Below the pieces are notes generated by a model, which searched no databases, had not been told where the DNA came from, and worked only from the letters and a program-made list of their open reading frames with translations. This document shows positions 24,856 through 34,215 of a DNA stretch of 64,000 nucleotides, one piece after another. The stretch is from Pseudomonas sp. G34 (GTDB lineage: Bacteria; Pseudomonadota; Gammaproteobacteria; Pseudomonadales; Pseudomonadaceae), in contig NZ_JAVHZV010000029.1 of NCBI RefSeq assembly GCF_031119625.1, forward strand, positions 558,001 through 622,000, written 5' to 3'. The first letter of the stretch is position 1. Every line of letters starts with the position of its first letter. The translations under genes were made by a program, and so were the position numbers.

Positions 24856-26313
24856 TCAATCGCCTATCCGTGGCAGGCACAGCGTCACCCGCAGCCCGCC
24901 TTCACGCAGGTTCTGCAGGGTCACTTCGCCGCCATGGCTATGGGCGATGTTGCGCGCGATGCCCAGGCCCAGGCCGTAACCCTGCTGCTGCCCGGCCAGG
25001 CGAAAGTGCGGCTCGAACACTTGCTCGAGACGCTGCTCGGGCACGCCCGGCCCCTCGTCGTCGACGTGCAGCAGGTAAGCCTCGTCGTTATCTTCGACAT
25101 GCAGGTGGGCGCGGTGCCCGTACTTGAGCGCATTGTCGATCAGGTTGCCGATGCAGCGCCGCAGCGCCAGGGGTTTGCCGAGATAGGCCGCCTGGGCCTC
25201 GCCGTGCAGGGTCACGCGGCCGTTGCCCGCCGGTGCCAGGTACGGCTCGACCAGGCAATGCAGCAGCTGGTTGAGGTCCACCGGTTCGATGTTCTCGTGG
25301 ATGTCGGTGTCCTTGACGCATTGCAGGGCGCCCTTGACCAGCAGCTCGAGCTCATCGAGATCGCGGCCGAACTTGGTTTGCAGGGCTTCGTCATCGAGCA
25401 GCTCGACACGCAGGCGCAACCGCGTGATCGGTGTGCGCAGGTCGTGGGAAATGGCGCTGAACAGCTGGGCGCGCTCGGTCAGGTAGCGGCTGATCCGCTC
25501 GCGCATGGCGTTGAAGGCGCGCGCCACCTCGACCACTTCGCGCCCGCCGCCCTCCACCACCGGCTCGATATCGGCGCCCAGCGACATGTGCCGCGCAGCG
25601 CGCGCCAGGCGCTTTAGTGGCCGGCTCTGCCAACGCACCAGAATGCCGATGAACAGCAACAGAAAACCACTGCTGAGCAGGATGAACCACAGCTGCTGGG
25701 TCGGCAGCACCGGCTCCTCGAGGCTGGTGTAGGGCTCGGGCAGCAAGGATGCGATATACAGCCATTCACCGGGCGCCAGCTGGATCTGGGTAACCAGCAC
25801 CGGCGGATTGACCGGTTCCAGGGTCAGGGCGTAGTGGGCCCAGGAGCGCGGCAGCTCGTCGAGTTTCAGGCCGCCATTGAAGATGCGCAGGTCATCGGGG
25901 CTGACGAAGGTCACGGAAATATCCGCGCTGTTGCCCAGGGATGCACGCAGCACGTCGCTCACCGCCTCGGTTACCGCCAGCTTGCGCGGCGTGTCGGGCA
26001 ACAGCTGCATCGACAGCGGTCGGTCGTTGAGGCTGACCACGAAGCGGGTACCGCCCATGCTGCGCAGCTGGTCGAGCACCATGGGCCGGTAGGCCACCGG
26101 CAACGAGCGAAAATAACGCACGCTGGCCGACATCGAATGGGCCAGGCTGCGCGCGGCGGTCACCAGCCCTTCGAGCTGGGTGGCGCGCAACTGCGACAGC
26201 CAGATGGCGCTGGACAGGGTCTGCGCGGCCAGCACGGCCAGCAGCGTCAACAGCAACATGCGGCCCAGCAACGAGCGTGGAATCGGCACCAGCCGACGCC
26301 AGTCAGCGCGCAT
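24856..26313 (-). CDS. gtrS: Sensor histidine kinase of the glucose two-component system
   Basis: A 485-aa inner-membrane kinase. TM1 is at about residues 16-38, the periplasmic sensor domain at about 39-205, TM2 at about 207-227 (LWFILLSSGFLLLFIGILV) and HAMP after it. The H-box is FSAISHDLRTPITRLRLRVE, the N-box IGNLIDNALKYG, then DEGPGVP and GYGLGLGIARNI. In P. aeruginosa GtrS responds to 2-ketogluconate and 6-phosphogluconate and drives GltR. It overlaps gltR by 11 bp. Locus and domain order support the assignment. Confidence 0.92.
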   Translation of the reverse strand: MRADWRRLVPIPRSLLGRMLLLTLLAVLAAQTLSSAIWLSQLRATQLEGLVTAARSLAHSMSASVRYFRSLPVAYRPMVLDQLRSMGGTRFVVSLNDRPLSMQLLPDTPRKLAVTEAVSDVLRASLGNSADISVTFVSPDDLRIFNGGLKLDELPRSWAHYALTLEPVNPPVLVTQIQLAPGEWLYIASLLPEPYTSLEEPVLPTQQLWFILLSSGFLLLFIGILVRWQSRPLKRLARAARHMSLGADIEPVVEGGGREVVEVARAFNAMRERISRYLTERAQLFSAISHDLRTPITRLRLRVELLDDEALQTKFGRDLDELELLVKGALQCVKDTDIHENIEPVDLNQLLHCLVEPYLAPAGNGRVTLHGEAQAAYLGKPLALRRCIGNLIDNALKYGHRAHLHVEDNDEAYLLHVDDEGPGVPEQRLEQVFEPHFRLAGQQQGYGLGLGIARNIAHSHGGEVTLQNLREGGLRVTLCLPRIGD

Positions 26314-27037
26314 TGCCGGCCTGGGCGGTCACCGCGGCGGCCAGTTGGTAGCCGCTGCCACGCACGGTGCGGATCAGCCGTGGCGGCTTGCTGGTGTCAC
26401 GCAAACGCTGGCGCAGGCGACTCACCGCCATGTCGACGATGCGCTCGAGGGGCATCATTTCGCGCCCGCGGGTGGCGTTGCCGATGGTGTCGCGGTCGAG
26501 GATCTGCTGCGGGTGATCGAGAAACAGCTTGAGCAGCGCGAAATCGGCCCCTGACAGCAGCACCTCCTCACCATCGAGGTGAAACAGCCGATGGCTGACC
26601 ATATCCAGGCGCCAGTCATCGAAGGCCAGCACCTCGGCGCCACGCTCCTGAGCGAAATTCACCCGGCGCAGCAGCGCCTTGATACGCGCCAGCAGCTCGC
26701 GCGGGCTGAACGGCTTGCCGAGGTAATCGTCGGCGCCCAGCTCCAGGCCGATCACCCGGTCGGCCTCGTCGGAGCTGGCGGTGAGCATGATGATCGGCAC
26801 CTGGGCGAAGCGCTGGTGTTCGCGCGTCCAGCGGCACAGGCTGAAGCCATCCTCGTCGGGCAACATCACGTCGAGAATCACCAGGTCCGCACCGCCCTCG
26901 CACAGCGCCTCGCGAAACCCGGCGCCATCGGCCACGGCACGTACCTGCAGCCCGGCACGGCCGAGATAGGTTTGCAGCAGTTCACGAATATCCTGGTCGT
27001 CGTCGACCAGCAGGATCGATTTTCCAGTTGGGCTCAC
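26303..27037 (-). CDS. gltR: Response regulator GltR (OmpR family), GTG start
   Basis: A 244-aa response regulator. The receiver domain (about 5-120) has the acidic pocket LLVDDDQD, phospho-aspartate in LVILDVMLPDEDG, TASSDEADR and the lysine in LGKPFSP. The C-terminal winged helix (about 140-238) ends with IRTVRGSGYQL. It activates glucose uptake genes with GtrS. The GTG at 27037 is chosen because AAGGA lies 8 nt upstream and the receiver domain begins at once; the longer frame is spurious. A-rich AACAACAACAAGGA overlaps this Shine-Dalgarno. Confidence 0.92.
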   Translation of the reverse strand: MSPTGKSILLVDDDQDIRELLQTYLGRAGLQVRAVADGAGFREALCEGGADLVILDVMLPDEDGFSLCRWTREHQRFAQVPIIMLTASSDEADRVIGLELGADDYLGKPFSPRELLARIKALLRRVNFAQERGAEVLAFDDWRLDMVSHRLFHLDGEEVLLSGADFALLKLFLDHPQQILDRDTIGNATRGREMMPLERIVDMAVSRLRQRLRDTSKPPRLIRTVRGSGYQLAAAVTAQAGNAR

Positions 27038-27045
27038 ATCGATAA

Positions 27046-27059
27046 TCCTTGTTGTTGTT
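27046..27059 (-). promoter_or_regulatory. Crc/Hfq-type CA motif overlapping the gltR ribosome binding site
   Basis: The mRNA reads AACAACAACAAGGA. This contains AANAANAANAA and includes the AAGGA Shine-Dalgarno used by the GTG start, so it also supports that start. Confidence 0.65.
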
Positions 27060-27090
27060 ATCGGCGATGCTAGACACAGTGGTCGAGTCG

Positions 27091-28056
27091 CTAGTTCCTT
27101 TGCAGATGCTGCTCCACCGCCACGCCCGCGCCGACCAGGCCCGGATACGGCGCAGTGACCAGCCATACCGGCAGGCCGTCGAAGTAATCGCTCATGCAGC
27201 CCTTGTCGCGCAGGCTACGCGAGAAGCCACTGGCCATGAAGAAGTCGGCGAAGCGCGGCACCATGCCACCGGCGATATACACACCGCCTCGCCCGCCCAC
27301 CGTCAGCACGTTGTTGCCGGCGACCCGACCGAGCAGGCAGCAGAACAGCTCCAGCACGTTGACCGCCAGCGGCTCGCCCTCCAGCGCAGCACGGGTGACC
27401 TGGGCCGCGCTCTGCAAGGCAGCCGGCTGACCATCCACCGCGCAGGTGGCGCGGTACAGCGCCAGCAGTCCGTTGCCACTGAGCGCACCGGCCTCGGCGC
27501 TGACGTGCCCGAGCTGGCGGTGCAGCGCCTGCCAGATCAGCGCCTCGCGGTTGCTGCCAACCGGCAGGTCGACGTGGCCGCCCTCACCCGGCAAGGCGTG
27601 CCAGCTGCCATCGGGCAGGCTCAGCAAGGTGCCGACGCCCAGGCCAGTGCCGGCACCGATCACCACCGCCGGGCGCCCTGGCTGCGCCACGCCCGGGCAC
27701 ACGGTGATGTACTCATCGTCCTGCAGGCAGGTCATGCCCAGGGCCATGGCGGAAAAATCGTTGAGCAGCAGCAGCTCGCGCACCTGCAGCTCGGCGCAGA
27801 ACGCACGCCGATCGATACGCCAGGCATTGTTGGTGAAACGAAAGGGATCGATCTCCACCGGCCCGGCGCAGGCCAGGCAGATGGTCTCCACGTCGCCAAG
27901 CGCCAAGCCCTCGGCGCCCAGGTAGGCGGCGATGGCGTGCTCGACGGTTGCATGCTCGGCTGTGGCGGACACCCGTACCGAATGCAGGCCGCCATCGCGC
28001 CACAGGGCGAAACGCGCGTTGGTGCCACCGATGTCGCCAACCAGCGCCAGGCTCAT
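27091..28056 (-). CDS. glk: Glucokinase
   Basis: A 321-aa cytosolic kinase that phosphorylates glucose with ATP. Motifs are VGDIGGTNARFALW (phosphate-1 loop), LLLNDFSAMALG with the catalytic aspartate, IGAGTGLGVGTL and GEGGHVDLP. ATGA overlap with edd upstream (4 bp) and 53 bp before gltR, so the unit edd-glk-gltR-gtrS is likely. HexR control is expected from the edd promoter. Confidence 0.96.
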   Translation of the reverse strand: MSLALVGDIGGTNARFALWRDGGLHSVRVSATAEHATVEHAIAAYLGAEGLALGDVETICLACAGPVEIDPFRFTNNAWRIDRRAFCAELQVRELLLLNDFSAMALGMTCLQDDEYITVCPGVAQPGRPAVVIGAGTGLGVGTLLSLPDGSWHALPGEGGHVDLPVGSNREALIWQALHRQLGHVSAEAGALSGNGLLALYRATCAVDGQPAALQSAAQVTRAALEGEPLAVNVLELFCCLLGRVAGNNVLTVGGRGGVYIAGGMVPRFADFFMASGFSRSLRDKGCMSDYFDGLPVWLVTAPYPGLVGAGVAVEQHLQRN

Positions 28057-29882
28057 CGCAGCGAATCCAGTTCGGCGGTAAAGGCACTGGCGCCCTCTTC
28101 CGCCGGGCTGAAAGCGGCGCGCATGAAGGCGAACAGCTCACGGCCACAGCCGACGCCGGTGCCTTGCGGACGCGGGGCGACCTCGCGGGCGTTCCAGGCG
28201 ATGTCGTCGACCAGCACCTGCAGATGCCCGGTCACGCCATCGACGCGAATCAGGTCACCGTCGCGCACCCGCGCCAACGGGCCGCCATCCCAGGCTTCCG
28301 GGCTGACGTGAATGGCCGCCGGCACCTTGCCCGAGGCGCCGGACATCCGCCCATCGGTGACCAGCGCCACCTTGAAGCCGCGATCCTGGAGGATGCCCAG
28401 GTATGGCGTGAGCTTGTGCAGCTCCGGCATGCCATTGGCCTTCGGCCCCTGGAAACGCACCACGGCGACGAAGTCGCGCTCCAGCTCGCCGGCCTTGAAA
28501 GCCTCGGCCAGATCGACCTGGGTTTCGAAAACCCGGGCCGGCGCCTCGACCACCTGATGCTCCGGCGCAACCGCCGAAACCTTGGCCACGCCGTTGCCGA
28601 GATTGCCGGTGAGCACGCGCAGCCCGCCTTCCGGCGAAAAGGCTTCCGGCACGCTGCGCAGGATGTTGCGATCCAGGCTCTGTTCCGGGCCCTGGCGCCA
28701 GACCAGGCGCTCGCCATCGAGGAACGGCTCCTGGGTGTAGCGCGACAGCCCGTGACCGGCGACGGTGTAGACGTCCTCGTGCAGCAGGCCGGCTTCGAGC
28801 AGCGTGCGCACCATGAAGGGCACGCCGCCGCAGGCATGGAAGTGGTTCACGTCGGCCTGGCCATTGGGGTAGACCTTGGCCAGCGTCGGGGTCACGGCGG
28901 ACAGGTCGGCCATGTCCTGCCAGGTCAGCTGGATGCCGGCAGCACGGGCGAAAGCCGGAATGTGCAGCGTGTGGTTGGTCGAGCCGCCGGTGGCGTTGAG
29001 GGCCACCACTGAATTGACGATGGCCTTCTCGTCGATGATCCGGCACAGCGGCGTGTACTCGCCGCCCTGGCGCGTCAGGCGCACCACCTGGTGGGCCGCC
29101 TCGGCGGTCAGTGCGTCACGCAGCGGCGTGTACGGGTTGACGAAGGACGAGCCCGGCAGGTGCAGGCCCATGATTTCCATCACCACCTGGTTGGTGTTGG
29201 CGGTGCCGTAGAAGGTGCAGGTGCCGGGGCTGTGGTAGGACTTCATCTCCGATTCGAGCAGTTGCTCGCGGGTCGCCTTGCCTTCGGCATAGAGCTGGCG
29301 AACCTCGGCCTTTTCCTTGTTGGGAATGCCCGACGGCATCGGCCCGCCCGGCACGAAGATCATCGGCAGGTGGCCGAAGCGCAGCGCGCCGATCATCAAC
29401 CCCGGCACGATCTTGTCGCAGATGCCCAGCAGCATCGCCGCATCGAACATGTTGTGCGACAGCGCCACGGCGGTGGACATCGCAATCACCTCGCGGCTGG
29501 CCAGGCTAAGCTCCATACCGGGCTCACCCTGGGTCACGCCATCGCACATCGCCGGCACGCCGCCGGCCACCTGGCCCACCGAACCGACCTGGCGCAACGC
29601 CTGCTTGATCAGTTCCGGGTAGTGTTCGTAGGGCTGGTGGGCGGAGAGCATGTCGTTGTAGGCGGTGACGATGCCGACGTTGGCTTCGTTCATCAGCCGC
29701 AGGCGCTGCTTGTCTTCGGCAGAACCACAGCCAGCCACGCCGTGGGCGAAGTTGGCACATTGCAGCGCGCCGCGGTGCGGGCCCTGGCTGTCGGCGGCGG
29801 CCATTTGCGCCAGGTAGCGCTCGCGGGTGGCGCGGCTGCGGGCGATCAGGCGGTCGGTTACCTCGAGGATGCGGGGATGCAT
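28053..29882 (-). CDS. edd: Phosphogluconate dehydratase
   Basis: A 609-aa iron-sulfur dehydratase of the IlvD/Edd family, converting 6-phosphogluconate to KDPG. Cluster cysteines are within LQCANFAHGVAGCG, GVPAMCDGVTQGEPGMELS and MLLGICDKIVPG. LVTDGRMSGASGKVPAAIHV is the C-terminal signature. ATG at 29882 with GGAG 8 nt upstream is preferred to the in-frame GTG three codons earlier. Divergent from gapA. Two HexR-type sequences lie in the 131-bp gap. First gene of edd-glk-gltR-gtrS. Confidence 0.96.
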   Translation of the reverse strand: MHPRILEVTDRLIARSRATRERYLAQMAAADSQGPHRGALQCANFAHGVAGCGSAEDKQRLRLMNEANVGIVTAYNDMLSAHQPYEHYPELIKQALRQVGSVGQVAGGVPAMCDGVTQGEPGMELSLASREVIAMSTAVALSHNMFDAAMLLGICDKIVPGLMIGALRFGHLPMIFVPGGPMPSGIPNKEKAEVRQLYAEGKATREQLLESEMKSYHSPGTCTFYGTANTNQVVMEIMGLHLPGSSFVNPYTPLRDALTAEAAHQVVRLTRQGGEYTPLCRIIDEKAIVNSVVALNATGGSTNHTLHIPAFARAAGIQLTWQDMADLSAVTPTLAKVYPNGQADVNHFHACGGVPFMVRTLLEAGLLHEDVYTVAGHGLSRYTQEPFLDGERLVWRQGPEQSLDRNILRSVPEAFSPEGGLRVLTGNLGNGVAKVSAVAPEHQVVEAPARVFETQVDLAEAFKAGELERDFVAVVRFQGPKANGMPELHKLTPYLGILQDRGFKVALVTDGRMSGASGKVPAAIHVSPEAWDGGPLARVRDGDLIRVDGVTGHLQVLVDDIAWNAREVAPRPQGTGVGCGRELFAFMRAAFSPAEEGASAFTAELDSLR

Positions 29883-29917
29883 GGTGTCCACTCCGGGCTA
29901 ACAGGTAGCACTTCGAA

Positions 29918-29932
29918 TTGTATTTTTATCAA
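29918..29932. promoter_or_regulatory. Imperfect HexR-like site near edd
   Basis: TTGT-N7-TCAA: TTGTATTTTTATCAA, one mismatch to TTGT-N7-ACAA. It is 36 bp upstream of the edd ATG and 48 bp from the perfect site on the gapA side. Confidence 0.45.
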
Positions 29933-29979
29933 AATATTGACAGCTAAAACGCTTGATTTCTACTTTCATGAGAATAATC

Positions 29980-29994
29980 TTGTTTTTAAAACAA
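29980..29994. promoter_or_regulatory. HexR operator at the edd-gapA divergent promoter
   Basis: TTGTTTTTAAAACAA is an exact TTGT-N7-ACAA match and a palindrome. It ends 19 bp before the gapA ATG. HexR is known to repress both edd and gap in pseudomonads. Confidence 0.8.
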
Positions 29995-30013
29995 CATATA
30001 AGGATCGACGCTC

Positions 30014-31015
30014 ATGACATTGCGAATTGCCATCAATGGTTTCGGCCGTATCGGCCGTAACGTGCTGCGGGCACTCTATACCCAGAGCTACCGCGAAAAA
30101 CTGCAGGTCGTCGCCATCAATGACCTGGGCGATAGCGCCATCAATGCCCACCTGCTCAAGTACGACAGCGTACACGGCATTTTCGACGCTGCCGTGGAGG
30201 TCGATGGGCAGAACCTGCTTATCAATGGTGACCGCATCGCGGTCAGCGCGATCCGTAATCCTGCCGACCTGCCGTGGAAGGACCTGGACGTCGACGTGGT
30301 GTTCGAATGCACCGGCCTGTTCACCGAGCGCGACAAGGCGGCCGCGCACCTGAGCGCCGGCGCGCGCAAGGTGATTATCTCGGCACCCGCCAAGGGCGCG
30401 GATGCGACCATCGTCTACGGCGTCAACGAAGGCAGCCTGCGCGCCGATCAGCAGATCATCTCCAACGCCTCCTGCACCACCAACTGCCTGGCGCCGGTCG
30501 CCCAGGTGCTGCAGCGCGAACTGGGCATCGAAAGCGGGCTGATGACCACCATCCACGCCTATACCAACGACCAGAACCTCTCCGACGTCTACCACAGCGA
30601 CCCCTTCCGGGCCCGCTCGGCCACCCAGTCGATGATCCCCACCAAGACCGGCGCCGCCGAAGCGGTCGGCCTGGTACTGCCGGAACTGGCCGGGCGCCTG
30701 ACCGGCATGGCGGTACGCGTGCCGGTGATCAACGTGTCGCTGGTCGACCTGACCATCCAGGTGCAGCGCGATACCAGCGTCGAGGAAATCAACGCCCTGC
30801 TCAAGGCGGCTGCCGAGCAATCCCCGGTACTGGGCTACAACACCCTGCCGCTGGTGTCCTGCGACTTCAACCACAACCCGCTGTCGTCGATCTTCGACGC
30901 CAACCACACCAAGGTGAACGGTCGCCTGGTGAAAGTGCTGGCCTGGTACGACAACGAATGGGGCTTCTCCAACCGCATGCTCGACACCTGCCTGGCCGCT
31001 CACGCCGCCAAGTAA
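30014..31015 (+). CDS. gapA: Glyceraldehyde-3-phosphate dehydrogenase, type I
   Basis: A 333-aa cytosolic enzyme that oxidises glyceraldehyde-3-phosphate to 1,3-bisphosphoglycerate. NAD-binding IAINGFGRIGRNVLRAL is at the N-terminus, the active-site SNASCTTNCLAP near residue 150, and WYDNEWGFSNRM near the C-terminus. AAGGA lies 9 nt before the ATG. Divergent from edd with a HexR site between them, so catabolic use with the Entner-Doudoroff route is likely. Confidence 0.97.
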   Translation: MTLRIAINGFGRIGRNVLRALYTQSYREKLQVVAINDLGDSAINAHLLKYDSVHGIFDAAVEVDGQNLLINGDRIAVSAIRNPADLPWKDLDVDVVFECTGLFTERDKAAAHLSAGARKVIISAPAKGADATIVYGVNEGSLRADQQIISNASCTTNCLAPVAQVLQRELGIESGLMTTIHAYTNDQNLSDVYHSDPFRARSATQSMIPTKTGAAEAVGLVLPELAGRLTGMAVRVPVINVSLVDLTIQVQRDTSVEEINALLKAAAEQSPVLGYNTLPLVSCDFNHNPLSSIFDANHTKVNGRLVKVLAWYDNEWGFSNRMLDTCLAAHAAK

Positions 31016-31179
31016 GCCTGCGCTGACAGACGCAGCGATGCACCGAGCGGCATAAAGGCTCGGTAAATCGCTGCGAGCGGATTACAATTGCCGCCCGCCT
31101 TGATTCGATGCCGCGCCCAGCGCGCCGGCATCGGGGCCAGGCAGCCGCTCATCGATATCCGCAAACCACTGGAAGCCGC

Positions 31180-31743
31180 ATGGACTCTAGCCGCAACACC
31201 CTCGAACAGCAGTACACCGCCATCCTCGGCCAACTCGGCGAAGACGTTTCCCGCGAAGGCCTGCTCGACACGCCCAAGCGCGCCGCCAAGGCCATGCAGT
31301 ACCTGTGCAATGGCTACCAGAAGACCCTGGAAGAAGTCACCAACGGCGCGCTGTTCAGCTCCGACGCCAGCGAGATGGTGGTGGTCAAGGATATCGAGCT
31401 GTATTCGCTGTGCGAGCACCACCTGCTGCCCTTTATCGGCAAGGCCCATGTCGCCTACATTCCCAATGGCAAGGTGCTGGGCCTGTCCAAGGTCGCGCGT
31501 ATCGTCGACATGTATGCCCGTCGTCTGCAGATCCAGGAAAGCCTCAGCCGGCAGATCGCCGAAGCGGTTCAGCAGGTCACCGGTGCCCTCGGCGTGGCGG
31601 TGGTCATCGAGGCCAAGCACATGTGCATGATGATGCGCGGTGTGGAGAAGCAGAACTCCTCCATGGTCACCTCGGTGATGCTCGGCGAATTCCGCGAGAA
31701 TGCCGCGACGCGCAGCGAGTTCCTGAGCCTGGTCAACGGCTGA
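31180..31743 (+). CDS. folE: GTP cyclohydrolase I
   Basis: A 187-aa enzyme, first step of folate and pterin synthesis, forming 7,8-dihydroneopterin triphosphate from GTP. Zinc ligands are in LYSLCEHHLLPFIG and in AKHMCMMMRG. VAYIPNGKVLGLSK and ARRLQIQESLSRQIA are also typical. The start at 31180 (MDSSRNTLEQQ) gives the usual length; 24 extra in-frame codons upstream are unlikely. It follows gapA by 164 bp with no visible promoter signal I can vouch for. Confidence 0.95.
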   Translation: MDSSRNTLEQQYTAILGQLGEDVSREGLLDTPKRAAKAMQYLCNGYQKTLEEVTNGALFSSDASEMVVVKDIELYSLCEHHLLPFIGKAHVAYIPNGKVLGLSKVARIVDMYARRLQIQESLSRQIAEAVQQVTGALGVAVVIEAKHMCMMMRGVEKQNSSMVTSVMLGEFRENAATRSEFLSLVNG

Positions 31744-31808
31744 GCGCCGGTATCGGCATTGAGTGTGTGGTGGGTCGGTGAAGCGTGACCCAACGGATTA
31801 ATCAGACC

Positions 31809-31855
31809 GTGGGAGCGGGCCATGCCCGCGATTCGCGCGCATGGCGCGCTCCCAC
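31809..31855. repeat. REP element after folE
   Basis: GTGGGAGCGGGCCATGCCCG then a reversed arm ending GCGCTCCCAC. Pseudomonas REP sequences share GTGGGAGCGGGC-N-GCCCGCGA. It lies between convergent folE and the ABC exporter gene. Confidence 0.75.
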
Positions 31856-31875
31856 AAGGTGCCGGTCTCAGCCCC

Positions 31876-33642
31876 TCAGCTCTTCTCCACGAACTGCAAC
31901 TGCGCCAGACGCGCATACAGCGGGTTGCTGGCGACCAGTTCAGCGTGTTTGCCCAGTGCCACCAACTGCCCCTGATCGAAGACCGCGATGCGGTCGGCGC
32001 TCTTCACCGTGGCCAGGCGGTGGGCGATCACCAGGGTGGTACGCCCGCGCATCAGCTCGGGCAGTGCCTGCTGGATCAGGTGCTCGCTCTCGGCATCCAG
32101 GGCGCTGGTGGCTTCGTCGAGCAGCAGGATCGGCGCATCCACCAACAGCGCGCGGGCAATCGCCAGGCGCTGCCGTTGACCACCAGAAAGCCCCAGGCCG
32201 GCATCGCCCAGATGGGTCTGGTAGCCCTGGGGCAACCGCTCGATGAATTCGTGAGCGTGGGCCGCACGTGCTGCGGCCTGCACTTCGGCACTGCTGGCAT
32301 CCAGCCGGCCATAGCGGATGTTGTCTTCCACGCTGCCGAAGAACAGCGCCGGGTGCTGGGATACCAGGGCAAAATTCCCGCGCAATGCGTGCGGGTCGAG
32401 CTGCTCGATCGGCAAGCCGTCGATCAGGATGCGCCCCTGCAGCGGGTCGTAGAAACGCAGCAGCAGGTCGAACAGCGTCGACTTGCCCGCCCCGGACGGC
32501 CCGACGATGGCCAGGGTTTCACCCGGCTCGACCCTCAGCGAGATGTTGTCCAGCGCCAGGCTGTCGGGGCGCGTCGGGTAGGCGAAGGACAAGCCTTGCA
32601 CCTCGATACGCCCCTGCACGGGCTGCGCCGGGAGCAGCGCGCCCTCGAGCGGTGCATGGATCTCGTTGCGTGCAGCGAGCAGTTCGCTGATCCGCTCGGC
32701 GGCGCCAGCCGCGCGCTGCAGCTCGCCGATCACCTCGCTGAGGGTGCCGAACGAGGAGCCGACGATCAGGCTGTAGAACACGAAGGCTGCCAACTCGCCA
32801 CCGCTGATCCGCCCGGCGATCACGTCCATGCCGCCGACCCAGAGCATCACGCCCACGGCGCCGAGCACCAGCACGATCACCACGGTGATCAGCCAGGCGC
32901 GCTGGGCGACGCGTTTGCGCGCGGTGTCGAACGCCGCCTCGGCGGACAGGCCGAAACGCCGGCGATCCTCGGCCTGGTGGTTGTAGGCCTGCACCGTCTT
33001 GATCTGCCCGAGCACCTCACTGACGTAGCTGCCGACATCGGCGATGCGGTCCTGGCTCTGCCGCGACAGCTCGCGCACGCGGCGGCCGAACAGCAGGATC
33101 GGCGCCACCACCAGCGGCAACGCGGCCAGCACGATGGCGCTGAGCTTGGGATTGGTGACCACCAGCAGGATCATGCCGCCGACCAGCATGATCAGGTTGC
33201 GCAGCGCCATCGACAGCGACGAGCCGATCACCGACTGCAGCAAGGTGGTGTCGGCGGTCAGCCGCGACTGGATCTCCGAGGCGCGATTGTGGGCGTAGAA
33301 ACCGGGGTGCAGGCCGACCAGGTGATCGAACACCCGCTTGCGGATATCCGCCACCACCCGCTCGCCGAGCCAGGACACCAGGTAGAAGCGCGTGTAGGTG
33401 CCGACCGCCAGGGCCAGTACCAGCACGAAGAACAGCAGGATCGAATGGCGCAGCGCTTCCGGCGACTGGGTAGCCAGGCCCTGGTCGACCAGCAGCTTGA
33501 TGCCCTGCCCCATGGACAGGGTAATGGCGGCGGTAAACATCAGCGCCAGCAGCGCACCGATCACGCGCCCGCGATAAGGGGCGATGAACGCCCACGAGAT
33601 GCGCAGGGCTTCGCGCTGGCGAAGGGACAGGAAAGAGATCAT
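31876..33642 (-). CDS. MsbA-like ABC exporter (fused membrane and ATPase domains)
   Basis: A 588-aa half-transporter that would function as a homodimer in the inner membrane. Six predicted membrane helices occupy about residues 20-310 (VIGALLALMFTAAITLSMGQ is the first). The ATPase has Walker A GPSGAGKST, signature LSGGQRQRLAIARALL, Walker B PILLLDEATSALDAESE and H-loop VIAHRL. The family includes lipid A flippases and drug or lipid exporters; the substrate is unknown here and msbA itself is not claimed. It is an isolated gene, convergent with folE. Confidence 0.88.
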   Translation of the reverse strand: MISFLSLRQREALRISWAFIAPYRGRVIGALLALMFTAAITLSMGQGIKLLVDQGLATQSPEALRHSILLFFVLVLALAVGTYTRFYLVSWLGERVVADIRKRVFDHLVGLHPGFYAHNRASEIQSRLTADTTLLQSVIGSSLSMALRNLIMLVGGMILLVVTNPKLSAIVLAALPLVVAPILLFGRRVRELSRQSQDRIADVGSYVSEVLGQIKTVQAYNHQAEDRRRFGLSAEAAFDTARKRVAQRAWLITVVIVLVLGAVGVMLWVGGMDVIAGRISGGELAAFVFYSLIVGSSFGTLSEVIGELQRAAGAAERISELLAARNEIHAPLEGALLPAQPVQGRIEVQGLSFAYPTRPDSLALDNISLRVEPGETLAIVGPSGAGKSTLFDLLLRFYDPLQGRILIDGLPIEQLDPHALRGNFALVSQHPALFFGSVEDNIRYGRLDASSAEVQAAARAAHAHEFIERLPQGYQTHLGDAGLGLSGGQRQRLAIARALLVDAPILLLDEATSALDAESEHLIQQALPELMRGRTTLVIAHRLATVKSADRIAVFDQGQLVALGKHAELVASNPLYARLAQLQFVEKS

Positions 33643-33758
33643 GGCAGGCTCTAGGCTGATGGCAGAAGGACGCTCAACAACCAGATGGGGGCGCCTGCGC
33701 CAAACATCAATCGCCGGCCGGGCTACCCGTCAACATCTGGGGCAGCCACGGCACAGCC

Positions 33759-34157
33759 TCAGCCCTTGCTCAGCGACTCGACACCCACTTCGTCCCACAG
33801 CTCCTCGGCCAGGTGGAAGGTGGCATTGGCAGCCGGAATACCGCAGTAGATAGCGCTCTGCATGATCAGCTCCTTGAGCTCCTCACGGGTCACGCCGTTG
33901 TTCTTGGCGGCCTTGAGGTGCAGCTTCAGCTCGCCTTCGCGGTTCATGCCGATCAGCATGGCGATGGTGATCAGGCTGCGGGTATGGCGCGGCAGGCCCG
34001 GGCGCGTCCAGATATCGCCCCAGGCATGGCGGGTGATCATTTCCTGAAACTCTTCGTTGAACGGCGTCAGTTTTTCCAGGCTGCGGTCGACATGGGTATC
34101 GCCCAGTACGGCGCGGCGTACCTGCATGCCGGCGTCGTAGCGTTGTTTCTCGTCCAT
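33759..34157 (-). CDS. pcaC: 4-carboxymuconolactone decarboxylase
   Basis: A 132-aa enzyme of the protocatechuate branch, decarboxylating gamma-carboxymuconolactone to beta-ketoadipate enol-lactone. The CMD fold is seen in RSLITIAMLIGMNREGELKL and the active-site region IMQSAIYCGIPAANATFHLA. Start at 34157 (MDEKQRYDAG) with an AAGGGA upstream. It is the last gene of pcaT-pcaB-pcaD-pcaC, 58 bp after pcaD. Confidence 0.96.
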   Translation of the reverse strand: MDEKQRYDAGMQVRRAVLGDTHVDRSLEKLTPFNEEFQEMITRHAWGDIWTRPGLPRHTRSLITIAMLIGMNREGELKLHLKAAKNNGVTREELKELIMQSAIYCGIPAANATFHLAEELWDEVGVESLSKG

Positions 34158-34215
34158 CGGTGGTTCCCTTTCTTTCCAGGGTGCGGGCGTGCAACGACGC
34201 CCACACACAGCAGGC

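Noticed and set aside
27038..27166. N-terminal extension of gltR
   Set aside because: The receiver domain begins at the GTG at 27037, which has an AAGGA site; the extension overlaps the CA motif and the glk 3' end.
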